Made by a program: the position numbers and the translations under genes. The notes below the pieces were generated by a model. That model was not told where the DNA came from, searched no databases, and saw nothing but the letters and a program-made list of their open reading frames with translations. Source: Hyphomicrobiales bacterium (lineage in GTDB: Bacteria > Pseudomonadota > Alphaproteobacteria > Rhizobiales > Rhizobiaceae). Taken from it: a stretch of DNA of 64,000 bases. Of the stretch, positions 44,907 to 53,364 are shown in pieces; the stretch's first letter is position 1, and the number at the start of each line of letters is the position of its first letter. The stretch covers positions 124,001-188,000 of the forward strand of contig JAJFHV010000021.1 of assembly GCA_021775415.1 (NCBI GenBank). The letters are read 5' to 3'.

Positions 44907-45755
44907 ATGCACAAATTCACACCACTTGCAGGCGGCTTGGCCTATGCGGTACTGCTCACAATGCCCGTTTATGCTGCTGATCTGGATCTTGCACAAGAAG
45001 TTGCGGCCTGCGCGGTTTCCGGCCCGAATGGCAAGATTGAGGGCGCTGGCGGCTCAATTCACGCCAATGACGACCCAATAAACAATTTCTTTGATAACGA
45101 TCAAGGCAGCCGCTATCACGCTGCAGGGTCCATTTCGGTGCCGTTTGACTGTGACTTTGGTTTACAGATTGATGGCCTTGTTGGGCATTTGGCTGACGAA
45201 TCAACCTGGGGTGTTGGGGGGCACTTATTTACGAGGGATCCAGCTAACCACCTTTTCGGGGTTTATGGCGAGTACTCCGAAATTGGAAACAACTCCATCA
45301 CTCGATTGGCGGTTGAAGGTGAGTTGTATCTGGATCAAATCACCTGGTCTGGCATAGCGGGTGTTGAGGATAGTGATCTGACGAACAGCGAATTCTTCGG
45401 TGCTGCCCAACTTGGATTTTATGCCACCGACAATTTGCAACTCAGTGTTGGTGTGACCCATTTTCTGGAATCAACAGCGGCAACTGTTGGTGCCGAGTGG
45501 CAGCAAGAGGGATCGAATGTATCCCTGTTTGCTCAGGCGGCTTTTGGCGATGGTGACTATTCAACGGTTTATGGTGGAGTTCGCGTCTACTTTGGAGGTG
45601 AACAGAAAAGCCTGATCCGGCGGCATCGCGAAGATGATCCGATAAACTGGATTGCGCTGCTTCAGACGTTGGCTCCGGTTGTTTGTCCACCAGGGACCAC
45701 ATTTAATCCCACTGAAGGATGCGTGGGCGCTGTGATGATGTTGGTGGCAGAATAA
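44907..45755 (+). CDS. outer-membrane beta-barrel-like protein
   Basis: 282 residues, signal peptide ending MPVYAAD. The mature protein alternates hydrophobic and polar residues in short strands with G/D/N turns (FGLQIDGLVGHLAD, WGVGGHLFTRDPANHLFGVYGEYSEIG, AQLGFYATDNLQLSVGVTHF, STVYGGVRVYFGG), as expected of a barrel. A short C-terminal extension with two Cys (VVCPPGTTFNPTEGCVG) is unusual. GAGG lies seven bases before the ATG. Family not firmly recognised. Confidence 0.72.
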   Translation: MHKFTPLAGGLAYAVLLTMPVYAADLDLAQEVAACAVSGPNGKIEGAGGSIHANDDPINNFFDNDQGSRYHAAGSISVPFDCDFGLQIDGLVGHLADESTWGVGGHLFTRDPANHLFGVYGEYSEIGNNSITRLAVEGELYLDQITWSGIAGVEDSDLTNSEFFGAAQLGFYATDNLQLSVGVTHFLESTAATVGAEWQQEGSNVSLFAQAAFGDGDYSTVYGGVRVYFGGEQKSLIRRHREDDPINWIALLQTLAPVVCPPGTTFNPTEGCVGAVMMLVAE

Positions 45756-45760
45756 CTAAA

Positions 45761-47110
45761 TTAGTTTTCTGCTTCTGGTAGTTCGCAGACATACTCAAAA
45801 AATTTACCCGAGGGCTGAGGTGGGATCACGCCCATTTGCTTAAACACGTATTTCAGTTCCCGCTGGAAGCGTTTGTTTGCTGCAGTTGCAAAGGCCTCAC
45901 GATCTTGTTGATCCTCCGGTGCGTCTGAAACAAACCGTATTTCGATTACTTCATCTCCAATTTGTGCTGCCTGCCATTTTCTCGCGTGGAGATATTCCAC
46001 AAAGATGCGGGTAGCCAAACCCGGCATAATGGTTTCTCCACCAGGAAACCGGAACAGTTGCCGCCGTCTGCCTGCAATATTGGTTAAAGACGTTAACCCA
46101 CGACCACAGGGGCAGGGCGGTCCCGATGTCGCCAAATCACCCAGCTTGTAGCGGATTAACGGCATTGCATAATTGTAGAAAGACGTAATGACGACCGAAC
46201 CGGTTTCGCCGGGTTCACATGGTTCTCCGGATTCTTCGTCAATCACTTCCAGTAGAAATAACTCATCCGCCACATGAAGATTTGTACCGTCAGGACATTG
46301 CCATCCAATGGAACCAAACTCTTCAGTCGAATATGAATCATGAATCTCACAGTCAAGCGTTTCGCGGACGAGGTCGCGCAATTCATTTGAAACAATCTCG
46401 CCAAGTGTCAGCATGCCTGCCACCTCTGGCTTCATGTCTGGATTTTCCGAGGCAAGCCCTGCCAATTCTCTGACGTTGCTGGGCATGGTGTTGAGATAGC
46501 ATCGACCGCGATGGCTGAGCCAATCCAACTGTTGTTTGTGGGATGTCGTGTGGTCCAGCTGATGCCAGTCGCCGCTTGCCGTATCTTCAATCCAGAAAGG
46601 TGCCCAGGATGCATCAATCTTCACCCCTGGATAGGGAGCAACGCCATCACTCATGGGAATGATTTGCGCCTGGTTGAGGCTATAATCAATGTGTGCCCAA
46701 GCCATGCCTCGCTTGCTAGCCACTGCAGAAGCAACACTGGCAAACTGGGTGGTTAATACCTTGACCGGTTCTGCGGTCGATCCGGATGACTTGGCCTCGA
46801 TAATTTGTCCGTGTGCTTCTGGGCATGCATTACTTTTCAGGGTGTCAAAATTGTCCTGGATATCGCGACGGGTAAGGAACGGTACCTTGGACCAGTTTGC
46901 TAACCTGATGCTCCCATCCCAGTCGATCAGCGACGCAATCCTGTCGCGATAGAACGGCACGGTATTCCAGGCATGCAAAATGATGTTGGAGAGCGCTTCG
47001 TTCTGCAGTCGTTTCAACTCAGCCGGTTCCAGCCATTGGCACTGATCCAACATGCCCTGAAATGTTTTGGCTGCCGCATACTGTTCTGGCGAATTTGAAC
47101 TATCTGTCAT
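45761..47110 (-). CDS. PaaK/CapK-like acyl-CoA ligase (adenylate-forming)
   Basis: 449 residues of the phenylacetate-CoA-ligase/CapK group. Motifs are NIILHAWNTVPFYRDRI near the start, VPFLTRRDIQDNF, the ATP loop SSGSTAEPVKV, CEIHDSYSTEEFGSIGWQCPDG and ETGSVVITSFYNYAMPLIRYKLGDLA, plus a Cys cluster CPCGRGL. It probably activates a carboxylic acid with ATP; the substrate is unknown. No operon partners: convergent to the barrel gene and divergent from the ArsR-methyltransferase gene. Confidence 0.86.
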   Translation of the reverse strand: MTDSSNSPEQYAAAKTFQGMLDQCQWLEPAELKRLQNEALSNIILHAWNTVPFYRDRIASLIDWDGSIRLANWSKVPFLTRRDIQDNFDTLKSNACPEAHGQIIEAKSSGSTAEPVKVLTTQFASVASAVASKRGMAWAHIDYSLNQAQIIPMSDGVAPYPGVKIDASWAPFWIEDTASGDWHQLDHTTSHKQQLDWLSHRGRCYLNTMPSNVRELAGLASENPDMKPEVAGMLTLGEIVSNELRDLVRETLDCEIHDSYSTEEFGSIGWQCPDGTNLHVADELFLLEVIDEESGEPCEPGETGSVVITSFYNYAMPLIRYKLGDLATSGPPCPCGRGLTSLTNIAGRRRQLFRFPGGETIMPGLATRIFVEYLHARKWQAAQIGDEVIEIRFVSDAPEDQQDREAFATAANKRFQRELKYVFKQMGVIPPQPSGKFFEYVCELPEAEN

Positions 47111-47229
47111 GGTGATGAATTAACGCAACTGCGGGCACAATAGAAGACAGGGTACAACGAATGCCAGCTTGCCAATCTATAATGTCGTATATAAGCATGT
47201 CTTTATGCCAATTTCGCCATGGAAAAGAC

Positions 47230-48204
47230 TTGTCGCAATTTCTTTCACTTGATCAGACTGTAAACCTGCTTCGTGCGGCGGGCGAGCCGACCAGACTGCG
47301 GATGCTTGCCTTGCTTGCAGAAGGTGATCTCACGGTTTCTGACCTCATTGACATTCTCGGACAGTCGCAACCCCGAATTTCGCGGCATCTTAAGTTGCTA
47401 AGTGAAGCCGGCCTGCTTGAACGCTACCAGGAGGGTGCCTGGGCGTATTTCAGGCTTACCGAGCACGGTCAGCGCGAAGGGTTGATCAATTCATTCTTTC
47501 AACAGTTTGACATGAATGACCCCCAGATCCAGAGGGATCGCGAGCGACTTGAAGCAGTGCGCCTTCGTCGTGCGCAGCGCGCTGCCGATTATTTTTCGCA
47601 AAATGCTACCGGATGGGACAAGATTCGTTCGCTGCATGTGGATGAAAAACAAGTTGAAGCCGCGATGCTGGAGCTGGTTGGTGATGACAAAATTGGCTCG
47701 ATGCTTGATCTTGGAACCGGCACAGGTCGAATACTGGAGTTGTTTTCGCCGATCTTTGAGCGGGGTACAGGCATAGACGCAAGTCGTGACATGCTTTCGC
47801 TGGCACGTTCACGGTTGGATGACGCGCGGCTTTCACGGGTGCAGACCCGTCAGGGTGATTTGTATATCTTACCTACCCAGGCAAATTCCTTCGATCTGGT
47901 TAGTATCCACCAGGTTCTGCATTATCTGGAAGATCCGGCAAGTGCGATCCGTGAAGCGGCAAAGGCGCTTGCCCCAGGCGGTCGAATGTTGATCGCAGAT
48001 TTTGCACCGCATGAACTGGAATTCCTGCGTCAGGACCATGCGCATCTGCGGCTTGGTTTTTCGGATGAGCAGATGCGTGAATGGTTGAAGGCTGCAGGCT
48101 TGCAGGTTGTAAAATCGCTTGATCTGCAACCGGACAACCCATCCAAAGATAAACTAACGGTCAGTTTATGGCTTGCGGAGAAAAGTGTGCCCATCAAGCA
48201 ATAA
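47230..48204 (+). CDS. ArsR-type regulator fused to SAM-dependent methyltransferase
   Basis: 324 residues. N-terminal winged helix (LLRAAGEPTRLRMLALLAEGDLTVSDLIDILGQSQPRISRHLKLL), then a class I methyltransferase domain (GSMLDLGTGTGRILELF, SFDLVSIHQVLHYLEDPASAIREAAKALAPGGRMLIADF). This layout is known for SahR-type regulators of the S-adenosylhomocysteine/methionine cycle, which bind SAH. TTG 47230 has GGAA five bases upstream and gives the expected N-terminus; ATGs at 47161, 47182 and 47197 are alternatives and lie over a TATAAT box (47178-47183). No met genes follow. Confidence 0.85.
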   Translation: MSQFLSLDQTVNLLRAAGEPTRLRMLALLAEGDLTVSDLIDILGQSQPRISRHLKLLSEAGLLERYQEGAWAYFRLTEHGQREGLINSFFQQFDMNDPQIQRDRERLEAVRLRRAQRAADYFSQNATGWDKIRSLHVDEKQVEAAMLELVGDDKIGSMLDLGTGTGRILELFSPIFERGTGIDASRDMLSLARSRLDDARLSRVQTRQGDLYILPTQANSFDLVSIHQVLHYLEDPASAIREAAKALAPGGRMLIADFAPHELEFLRQDHAHLRLGFSDEQMREWLKAAGLQVVKSLDLQPDNPSKDKLTVSLWLAEKSVPIKQ

Positions 48205-48263
48205 CCCCGACCGCAAGGGCCGAGGCTATGGTTTGTTGGTGGGTGTTTCAGCTCTTGTTATAT

Positions 48264-48350
48264 TTAGCCAATCCATCCCATTACTATTGCCGCTACGAAG
48301 ACAAATGCGACACATGCTATAGCCAGATTGGCTGTGCGTACGATTTGCAT
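48264..48350 (-). CDS. 28-residue single-pass membrane microprotein
   Basis: Reads QIVRTANLAIACVAFVFV, then AAIVMGWIG after the initial Met: a short basic N-terminus and one hydrophobic helix. The ribosome-binding site is near perfect (AGAAGGAGG, five to six bases before the ATG), which is strong for so short a frame. It stands alone between the ArsR-methyltransferase gene and a convergent-strand transporter. No family recognised. Confidence 0.65.
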   Translation of the reverse strand: MQIVRTANLAIACVAFVFVAAIVMGWIG

Positions 48351-48543
48351 GTCTGCCTCCTTCTGCATTGCACTAAAGTCTATAGGAGAATTTGGATGCG
48401 GCAAGATTTTATCGCCTCAGATCGGTGGATATCTTCGAAGTGGTTGCCACATTGTTCCAGATATTGGACAAATCCCACATAAATTGGGGGTGAGCTTAAG
48501 TGAAATAATTTTCTAAAGCGGCGTAATGTGCTGATTTTCGGGG

Positions 48544-49470
48544 TCAGAAACTGGCAAATCGGGCATGAATGTGGCGAAACAGGCGTCCATCCACCAGTGC
48601 GAGTCCTGCCGCGATAAATCCCATTCCGATGAAGTTGGAAGTTGTTAGAACTTCGCCTAAAAACACGGTTCCCAGCAAAATTGCGGTAACCGGAACCAGA
48701 AAAGTGACCAAGGACAGGTTCGTTGCACCAGCGCTCGCAAGTATGCGAAAAAACAGAACATACGCTACCGACGTACACAACAAGGCAAGGCCAAGGATCG
48801 AGCCAATTATCACCGGCCCCGGCATTGAGAGGGACAAAGGGTTTTCCACAATCAGAGCGATTGGCAAAATTATTACGCTTGAAGCAATCAACTGGCCAGT
48901 CGAAACAATGATTGGATCACGCTCCTTGAACCGTTTTCCGTAGACGCCGGCAAATCCATAACTCACCGTGGCGCCCAACACCGCAGCTTGAGCGAAGACC
49001 GAAGCTGTCAAACCTGCGCTGATGTCGGCACCCATCAAAATCGCGACGCCGGTGAACCCAAATACAATTCCAAACACCTTGTTGGTTGTCAGCTTTTCAT
49101 CAGTGGTCCAGTAGTTTGCAATGATGAGTGTCCAGATTGGGGTCATTGCATTGACAATGGAGGCGAGGCTGGAACCGAGTTCCTGTTGTCCAATCAAAAT
49201 CAACGAAAACGGAATGACGTTGTTGAGAATACCCATCACCGCAATCGCGCCAATGAATTTTCCTTCAAGCGGAAAGCTCCGCCCGGTTGCGACGAGATAA
49301 ATCCCGAGTGCTACTGCGGCGAGGAATACCCTCAAAAACACCACGGTAAACGGTGGCCACTCCAGCATCAGGATGCGGCCAAAGAGAAATGAGCCGCCCC
49401 AAATCGCTGCGAGAACCGCGATAAGTATCCAGTCTTTGACTGTCATGTTTGGTTGATTTTGAGGGTTCAT
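48544..49470 (-). CDS. EamA/DMT-family transporter
   Basis: 308 residues with ten hydrophobic helices in two EamA repeats: LIAVLAAIWGGSFLFGRIL in helix 1, NNVIPFSLILIGQQELGSSLASIVNAMTPIWTLIIAN in the first repeat, and ASAGATNLSLVTFLVPVTAILLGTVFLGE in the second. Cargo unknown. It may start at ATG 49470 or 49446. It is not closely related in sequence to the other DMT transporter at 11388. Confidence 0.88.
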   Translation of the reverse strand: MNPQNQPNMTVKDWILIAVLAAIWGGSFLFGRILMLEWPPFTVVFLRVFLAAVALGIYLVATGRSFPLEGKFIGAIAVMGILNNVIPFSLILIGQQELGSSLASIVNAMTPIWTLIIANYWTTDEKLTTNKVFGIVFGFTGVAILMGADISAGLTASVFAQAAVLGATVSYGFAGVYGKRFKERDPIIVSTGQLIASSVIILPIALIVENPLSLSMPGPVIIGSILGLALLCTSVAYVLFFRILASAGATNLSLVTFLVPVTAILLGTVFLGEVLTTSNFIGMGFIAAGLALVDGRLFRHIHARFASF

Positions 49471-49683
49471 GAATTGCCATTCGTTTTGTTAGTTGGCTAT
49501 CCATACAGCGTCTTTAGAAGCTTTTGCCACCCGATTCGTGCCAATTTGGTCCTTTTCAACGCTTCGTAAACCCTTTGCAAACCATAATGCCGCTTCACGG
49601 GTGTGGAAATTCTTGTTTGGTTTTGCCCCGTAGGAGCATTTGAAGCGGCGTTTTAGTCGATCCGCACAGACCAAGAGGGTATC

Positions 49684-50628
49684 ATGTATCGCGTCATCCT
49701 TCCGATTGCAGCAGGAATTACCGCTGTCGCACTATCTATTCAACCCGTTCAAGCCGTTGAAGTATATCTGTTTAAGGGTGCCGGCGATTTTTCGTTTGTC
49801 AACGAGAACCTGCACTTCTCGCGCGGCCTGCAGCGCATTGCGGAAACGCTCAACAGCGAAGGTATTCATTCTGAGGTGCGGCGCTTTAGTGCAGTCGGAG
49901 ATGCGCTTGCGACGATCCGCAGTCGCAGGCCTGAAAGTGTCGCTTTTATCGGTCACTCAATGGGTGCACTTGCCTCTCTTTCGATGGCAAGGCAAATGCG
50001 CGAAGAGGGCATTCGCGTCGCCTATATTGGTCTGATTGATATTCCAGGTCCGGTGGGGGTTGCAGGTGACAATGTCGAATGGGCGGAAAACTACTACAGC
50101 ATCTATCCAGTCTATGGCCGTTTGACCAATGCGGATACGCATTCCAATGCGCATAATATTCATGTGTTTGGTCAAATTCACACGACGATGGACGATTCAA
50201 GAAAAGTGCGTAACGGGATGCTTTCAGCGCTTCGCCAAATTCAGGCCGATGAACTAAATTCCGCGCCGCAACCGGGTGTTTTGATGGTGGATAATATTCC
50301 TGTCCAGCCTCAACCGAACGGCACTGTTGGATTGCCACCCATCGATGCGAACCCTCAGTACACTCAACAAGTAGTCAATCAACCATTGGTGTATGACCAG
50401 ACAACCGATTTACAGCCGATAGCATTGCCATCGGTCGGTGGGCAGGCTGGTGTTGTTAGTCAGCCGATTCCTTTGGAGCAGGATCCGGGGATAGATCGAA
50501 CCACAACCGCTTCGGTGGTGGTTGGCAAGGTTGTAGACAAGGGCAGGAGCCTGATTGGTAAAGTACGCGGATATCTTGCAAGGCTTAATCAATCGCGTAT
50601 GGAGAGAGCCCAATCCTACGAGCAGTAG
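49684..50628 (+). CDS. secreted protein with serine-hydrolase-like domain
   Basis: 314 residues with a signal peptide (LPIAAGITAVALSIQPVQAV). The next 160 residues have an alpha/beta-hydrolase elbow, VAFIGHSMGALASLSMARQM, and a DIPGPVG segment after it; a late His (NIHVFGQIHTT) could complete a triad. After about residue 205 the chain is Pro/Gln-rich and unstructured, ending in a basic helix. Enzyme activity is possible but unproven. GAGGGTATC lies directly upstream of the ATG. Confidence 0.7.
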   Translation: MYRVILPIAAGITAVALSIQPVQAVEVYLFKGAGDFSFVNENLHFSRGLQRIAETLNSEGIHSEVRRFSAVGDALATIRSRRPESVAFIGHSMGALASLSMARQMREEGIRVAYIGLIDIPGPVGVAGDNVEWAENYYSIYPVYGRLTNADTHSNAHNIHVFGQIHTTMDDSRKVRNGMLSALRQIQADELNSAPQPGVLMVDNIPVQPQPNGTVGLPPIDANPQYTQQVVNQPLVYDQTTDLQPIALPSVGGQAGVVSQPIPLEQDPGIDRTTTASVVVGKVVDKGRSLIGKVRGYLARLNQSRMERAQSYEQ

Positions 50629-50742
50629 CGTGATGAGCGGGCTTGATGGGCTGCGACATCTGCTCGCAAAAACTTTATTGTCACGCGAATTTACAGCATG
50701 CTAGTTCGAGGCTCCAGCTAACATCAATTTGTAAGAGTGATC

Positions 50743-51195
50743 ATGTTTGCCAAATTTGTTCTGACATTTGCCCTGGCCTTGTTCCTGGCCGCGTGTTCGC
50801 AGTCTGAGGAGCCCAAGACCAGCAACATTGTAATCGAACAGCCGGTGATACGGGCAACTGCCCCCGGCGCTCCGGTGTCCGGTGGATATGTCACCATTCG
50901 CAATACCGGTGAAGGGAGCGACCGCTTGATAAGCGCTGCCGTCGATTTTGCCGGTAAAGTGCAAATTCACACCATGTCGATGGTCGATGATGTGATGCAA
51001 ATGCGCCCGGTTGATGGGGGCGTTGAAATTGAGCCGGGGGGTGAGGTCAAACTTGCCCGCGGAGGCATGCATTTGATGTTTATGGAGCTTTCAAATTCGC
51101 TCACTGAGGGTGAGGTTCACAAGGTTCGTCTGGTCTTTGAAAAGGCCGGTGAAATCGAAGTGGACTTTAGGGTCGGCGACCTTTTGGGGAACTGA
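50743..51195 (+). CDS. PCu(A)C-type periplasmic copper chaperone
   Basis: 150 residues. Lipoprotein-like signal (FALALFLAACSQSEE). The domain has IRATAPGAPVSGGYVTIRNTGEGSDRLISA, then VQIHTMSMVDDVMQMRPV and RGGMHLMFMELSN, whose His and Met residues fit the H-x-M...H-x-M copper(I) site. These proteins pass copper to cytochrome oxidase. ATG 50743 is preferred over the GTG at 50737. No SCO or oxidase gene is adjacent. Confidence 0.9.
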   Translation: MFAKFVLTFALALFLAACSQSEEPKTSNIVIEQPVIRATAPGAPVSGGYVTIRNTGEGSDRLISAAVDFAGKVQIHTMSMVDDVMQMRPVDGGVEIEPGGEVKLARGGMHLMFMELSNSLTEGEVHKVRLVFEKAGEIEVDFRVGDLLGN

Positions 51196-51617
51196 ATCAC
51201 GTCTAAATCAACCGTTCCTGACGCTGGGTAGCTTCCAGTTTTGAACTGGTCAATATTGGCAAGCCCAAAATTTAATACTTGCAAATTCGCGGTCGGAGGC
51301 GCATTTAATATGTGTTCGGGCACATTGCGAACATGAAGAAGACTGGAAGACCAAGAAAATAAACTGCTTGTTATATCATGATTTTCCTTCGGGTTAGCGG
51401 ATTAACACGCAGTAAAATAAGCGCACCGGGCGCGCCAACCAAAGTCCGGGTGAAACACCGTCCATGCATCGGATTGGCCATGCATCAAACAGCGGGAAAC
51501 ACGGGTTTCAACCTTTCCTCGACATTCTGCACTGCCTGTATTCGGTCAATTATTTGGCCAGCTATTGGCGTATTTCCAGGTATGGAGAGCGCTTCGGATC
51601 GATGAAAGGACCCGAAA
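51196..51617. other. 422-base gene-free region upstream of the cold-shock gene
   Basis: No supported gene. It must contain the promoter of the cold-shock gene, and part is probably a long untranslated leader, which is common for csp mRNAs. A plus-strand frame (51378-51605) has no usable ribosome-binding site. No clear terminator after the copper chaperone gene was found. Confidence 0.45.
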
Positions 51618-51833
51618 ATGTCACAAACAGGTGTCGTAAAATTTTTCAATGCAGATAAAGGCTTCGGCTTTATCACTCCAGATGATGGCAGCAAGGATGT
51701 GTTCGTCCACATTTCCGCTGTGCAGGCATCTGGTCTTGAAACATTGAGCGAAAACCAGAAGATTTCTTTTGAAACCGAGCCGGATAACCGCGGCAAAGGC
51801 CCAAAAGCAATCAACATCGCCTCTGCTGAGTAA
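51618..51833 (+). CDS. cold-shock-domain protein (CspA family)
   Basis: 71 residues, one OB fold. RNP1 is KGFGFI and RNP2 is VFVHI within [32 protein letters not shown]. It binds single-stranded RNA/DNA in the cytoplasm. AAGGA precedes the ATG, and a strong terminator follows 31 bases after the stop. Slightly divergent at the C-terminus ([17 protein letters not shown]). Whether it is cold-induced cannot be told from sequence. Confidence 0.95.
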   Translation: MSQTGVVKFFNADKGFGFITPDDGSKDVFVHISAVQASGLETLSENQKISFETEPDNRGKGPKAINIASAE

Positions 51834-51864
51834 TTTAACTAATTCAGCCCCATTTAAAAATTTG

Positions 51865-51892
51865 AACCGGCTGCTTGCGTGGCCGGTTTTTT
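51865..51892 (+). terminator. rho-independent terminator of the cold-shock gene
   Basis: Stem AACCGGC (51865-51871) with GCCGGTT (51882-51888), a ten-base loop, and a run of T after it. Confidence 0.88.
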
Positions 51893-52270
51893 GTTGGAAT
51901 GGGTTTGAGGCAGGCTTCGTTATTCACTCACTCCCTTCGAAGTAGCGTCTTGAGTATCAGGAGGCACAAATACGGGACTCGGAAACCAGAGAAAAAGCCC
52001 GTGTGTGCTGGGCTACCGAGCCCCGCGCGGAGATTTGATGTCAGGGTTGGACTCTTCAGCACACCGTTCCAACCAAGCCTCTTGGGCCGTTTCTTGCCCG
52101 TAAGCCGCCCACGTTTCGCCACCCTGAAAGTCAAAGACCCTCGCCGGATGATAGTCGTGGCCACGAGCCGCTCCGCATCTGTCATTCCACCTTCAGTTGG
52201 TGACGCGTCCGATGTTTGTGCAGAACGACAGTGCGAGGGATTATCATTCATGTTTCGAGGGCGGGGATAG
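51893..52270. other. GC-rich structured segment, open on both strands, unassigned
   Basis: About 380 bases with composition unlike the neighbours. Both strands are open: 131 codons on plus from 51875 and 107 codons on minus, 51928-52251. Neither translation looks like a folded protein. Several arms can pair, such as GGTTGGA near 52044 with TCCAACC near 52069, and TCAGGGT near 52040 with ACCCTGA near 52121. It could be a structured RNA, a remnant of a mobile element, or one of the two frames. No function is claimed. Confidence 0.35.
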
Positions 52271-52282
52271 ATTTTTTTGAGG

Positions 52283-52358
52283 AATGTCCGCTTTAGCCCC
52301 GAAAGCGGACATTACAGATTACGTTATCAATGTCTGCTTTGTGCCAATAGCGGACATT
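52283..52358. repeat. double-hairpin intergenic repeat, copy 1
   Basis: First hairpin AATGTCCGCTTT (52283-52294) with AAAGCGGACATT (52302-52313), perfect; then a fifteen-base spacer and a second hairpin opening AATGTCTGCTTT and closing AGCGGACATT at 52358. Same layout as copies 2 and 3. Confidence 0.9.
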
Positions 52359-52393
52359 GATTGAGACATCCAAATGTCAACTCCAAGCACAAT

Positions 52394-52588
52394 TCATGCA
52401 AACATGTAACCAAGAATTCCAATCGTGCTAAGGAGCGCCAATACATAGAATACCCGCAGTGGGAACTGCTTGTCACGCACAGTTGATTGAGGTTCAGACA
52501 CTACATACCCCGTGAAGTTGGGCGGTACGATAAAGGCTTCGCCTGCGTTATTTGGTGCCGTACTCAGCGATTCTCGTGTCGATTGCAT
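52394..52588 (-). CDS. small single-pass membrane protein
   Basis: 64 residues, starting QSTRESLSTAPNNAGEAFIV. A polar N-terminus of about 40 residues is followed by one hydrophobic helix (VFYVLALLSTIGILGYMFA) at the end, so it is probably tail-anchored. ATG 52588 has GGAGG five bases upstream. No family recognised, and no obvious link to the repeat or the next gene. Confidence 0.65.
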   Translation of the reverse strand: MQSTRESLSTAPNNAGEAFIVPPNFTGYVVSEPQSTVRDKQFPLRVFYVLALLSTIGILGYMFA

Positions 52589-52684
52589 AAAGACCTCCAT
52601 TCAGCAAAAACTCTTTGCGATCTAGTGAATTCATGCAAGATTTGTGCCAAGAGTGGGCCTAGTTCCGATCTGGAAACTCCCAGA

Positions 52685-53335
52685 TTATCTCAATCTCCCA
52701 ATGAAACGATAGTTACTGCCTGGCCCAGAGATATCCAACGTCCAGTTGGAAAACTGGTGGGAGTTGGTACAATTGTTGCCCCGACCATGAAAGATTAACC
52801 GGGCAATCGTTGGGCCTGAAAGATCCACATCAAATATCCCGGTGCCCGAAACGGGACCGGAAATTTCCCACTCTTTGTAGAGATCGACAGAGACATAGCC
52901 TCCAGATTTTTGTCGTTCAGGCTTCGTGTCGACTGCAAACCGTCGTAGCCGATCAGCTGCTGTTACGGACAGTGTTCCCTGATTTTCTTCGTCGTCGTGG
53001 AAGGAAAACAGCCAAAGCGCGCCAGTTTTCTGCGCCTGCAAGCGATAGAAAAAAGATTTCGCTGGGTTGTTTACTCCAATGATGCTGTCCCAGCCACCAA
53101 CTGTCTCATGCAAGGATGCGTCACCTGCAAACTGCATACCGATGAGTACCTCTTTATCAAACTTATCAATTGGTCCAATTCTTTCGAGACGATCACCGGG
53201 ATCAGAGCAGCAGGCACAGGCCCAAGCTGGAACTGGCGTGGAACTCAATGCTGTGCCTAAAATGACGACAGCAACAGTGTGTCTTGCGACGTTCAAATAT
53301 TGGGATTGCGGGATCGAGTGCATTGATTGCTTCAA
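52685..53335 (-). CDS. secreted protein with N-terminal Cys cluster, unknown function
   Basis: 216 residues. A signal peptide (VAVVILGTALSSTPVPAWA) is followed at once by CACCSDPGDR, three cysteines within four residues, which might bind metal or be lipidated. The rest is beta-rich, with GWDSIIGVNNPAKSFFYRL, GALWLFSFHDDEENQGTLSV and ARLIFHGRGNNCTNSHQFSNWTLDISGPGSNYRFIGRL. I do not recognise a family by name. It lies in the same direction as the next two genes but 29 bases apart. Confidence 0.7.
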   Translation of the reverse strand: MKQSMHSIPQSQYLNVARHTVAVVILGTALSSTPVPAWACACCSDPGDRLERIGPIDKFDKEVLIGMQFAGDASLHETVGGWDSIIGVNNPAKSFFYRLQAQKTGALWLFSFHDDEENQGTLSVTAADRLRRFAVDTKPERQKSGGYVSVDLYKEWEISGPVSGTGIFDVDLSGPTIARLIFHGRGNNCTNSHQFSNWTLDISGPGSNYRFIGRLR

Positions 53336-53364
53336 CGAATTAACACCCTATGTCGGTCTGGTTA

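Noticed and set aside
49489-49674. 61-codon minus-strand frame between the DMT transporter and the hydrolase-like gene
   Set aside because: It would need a TTG start without a ribosome-binding site and abuts the divergent start of the next gene. Its composition is somewhat protein-like, so it is noted, but support is too weak.
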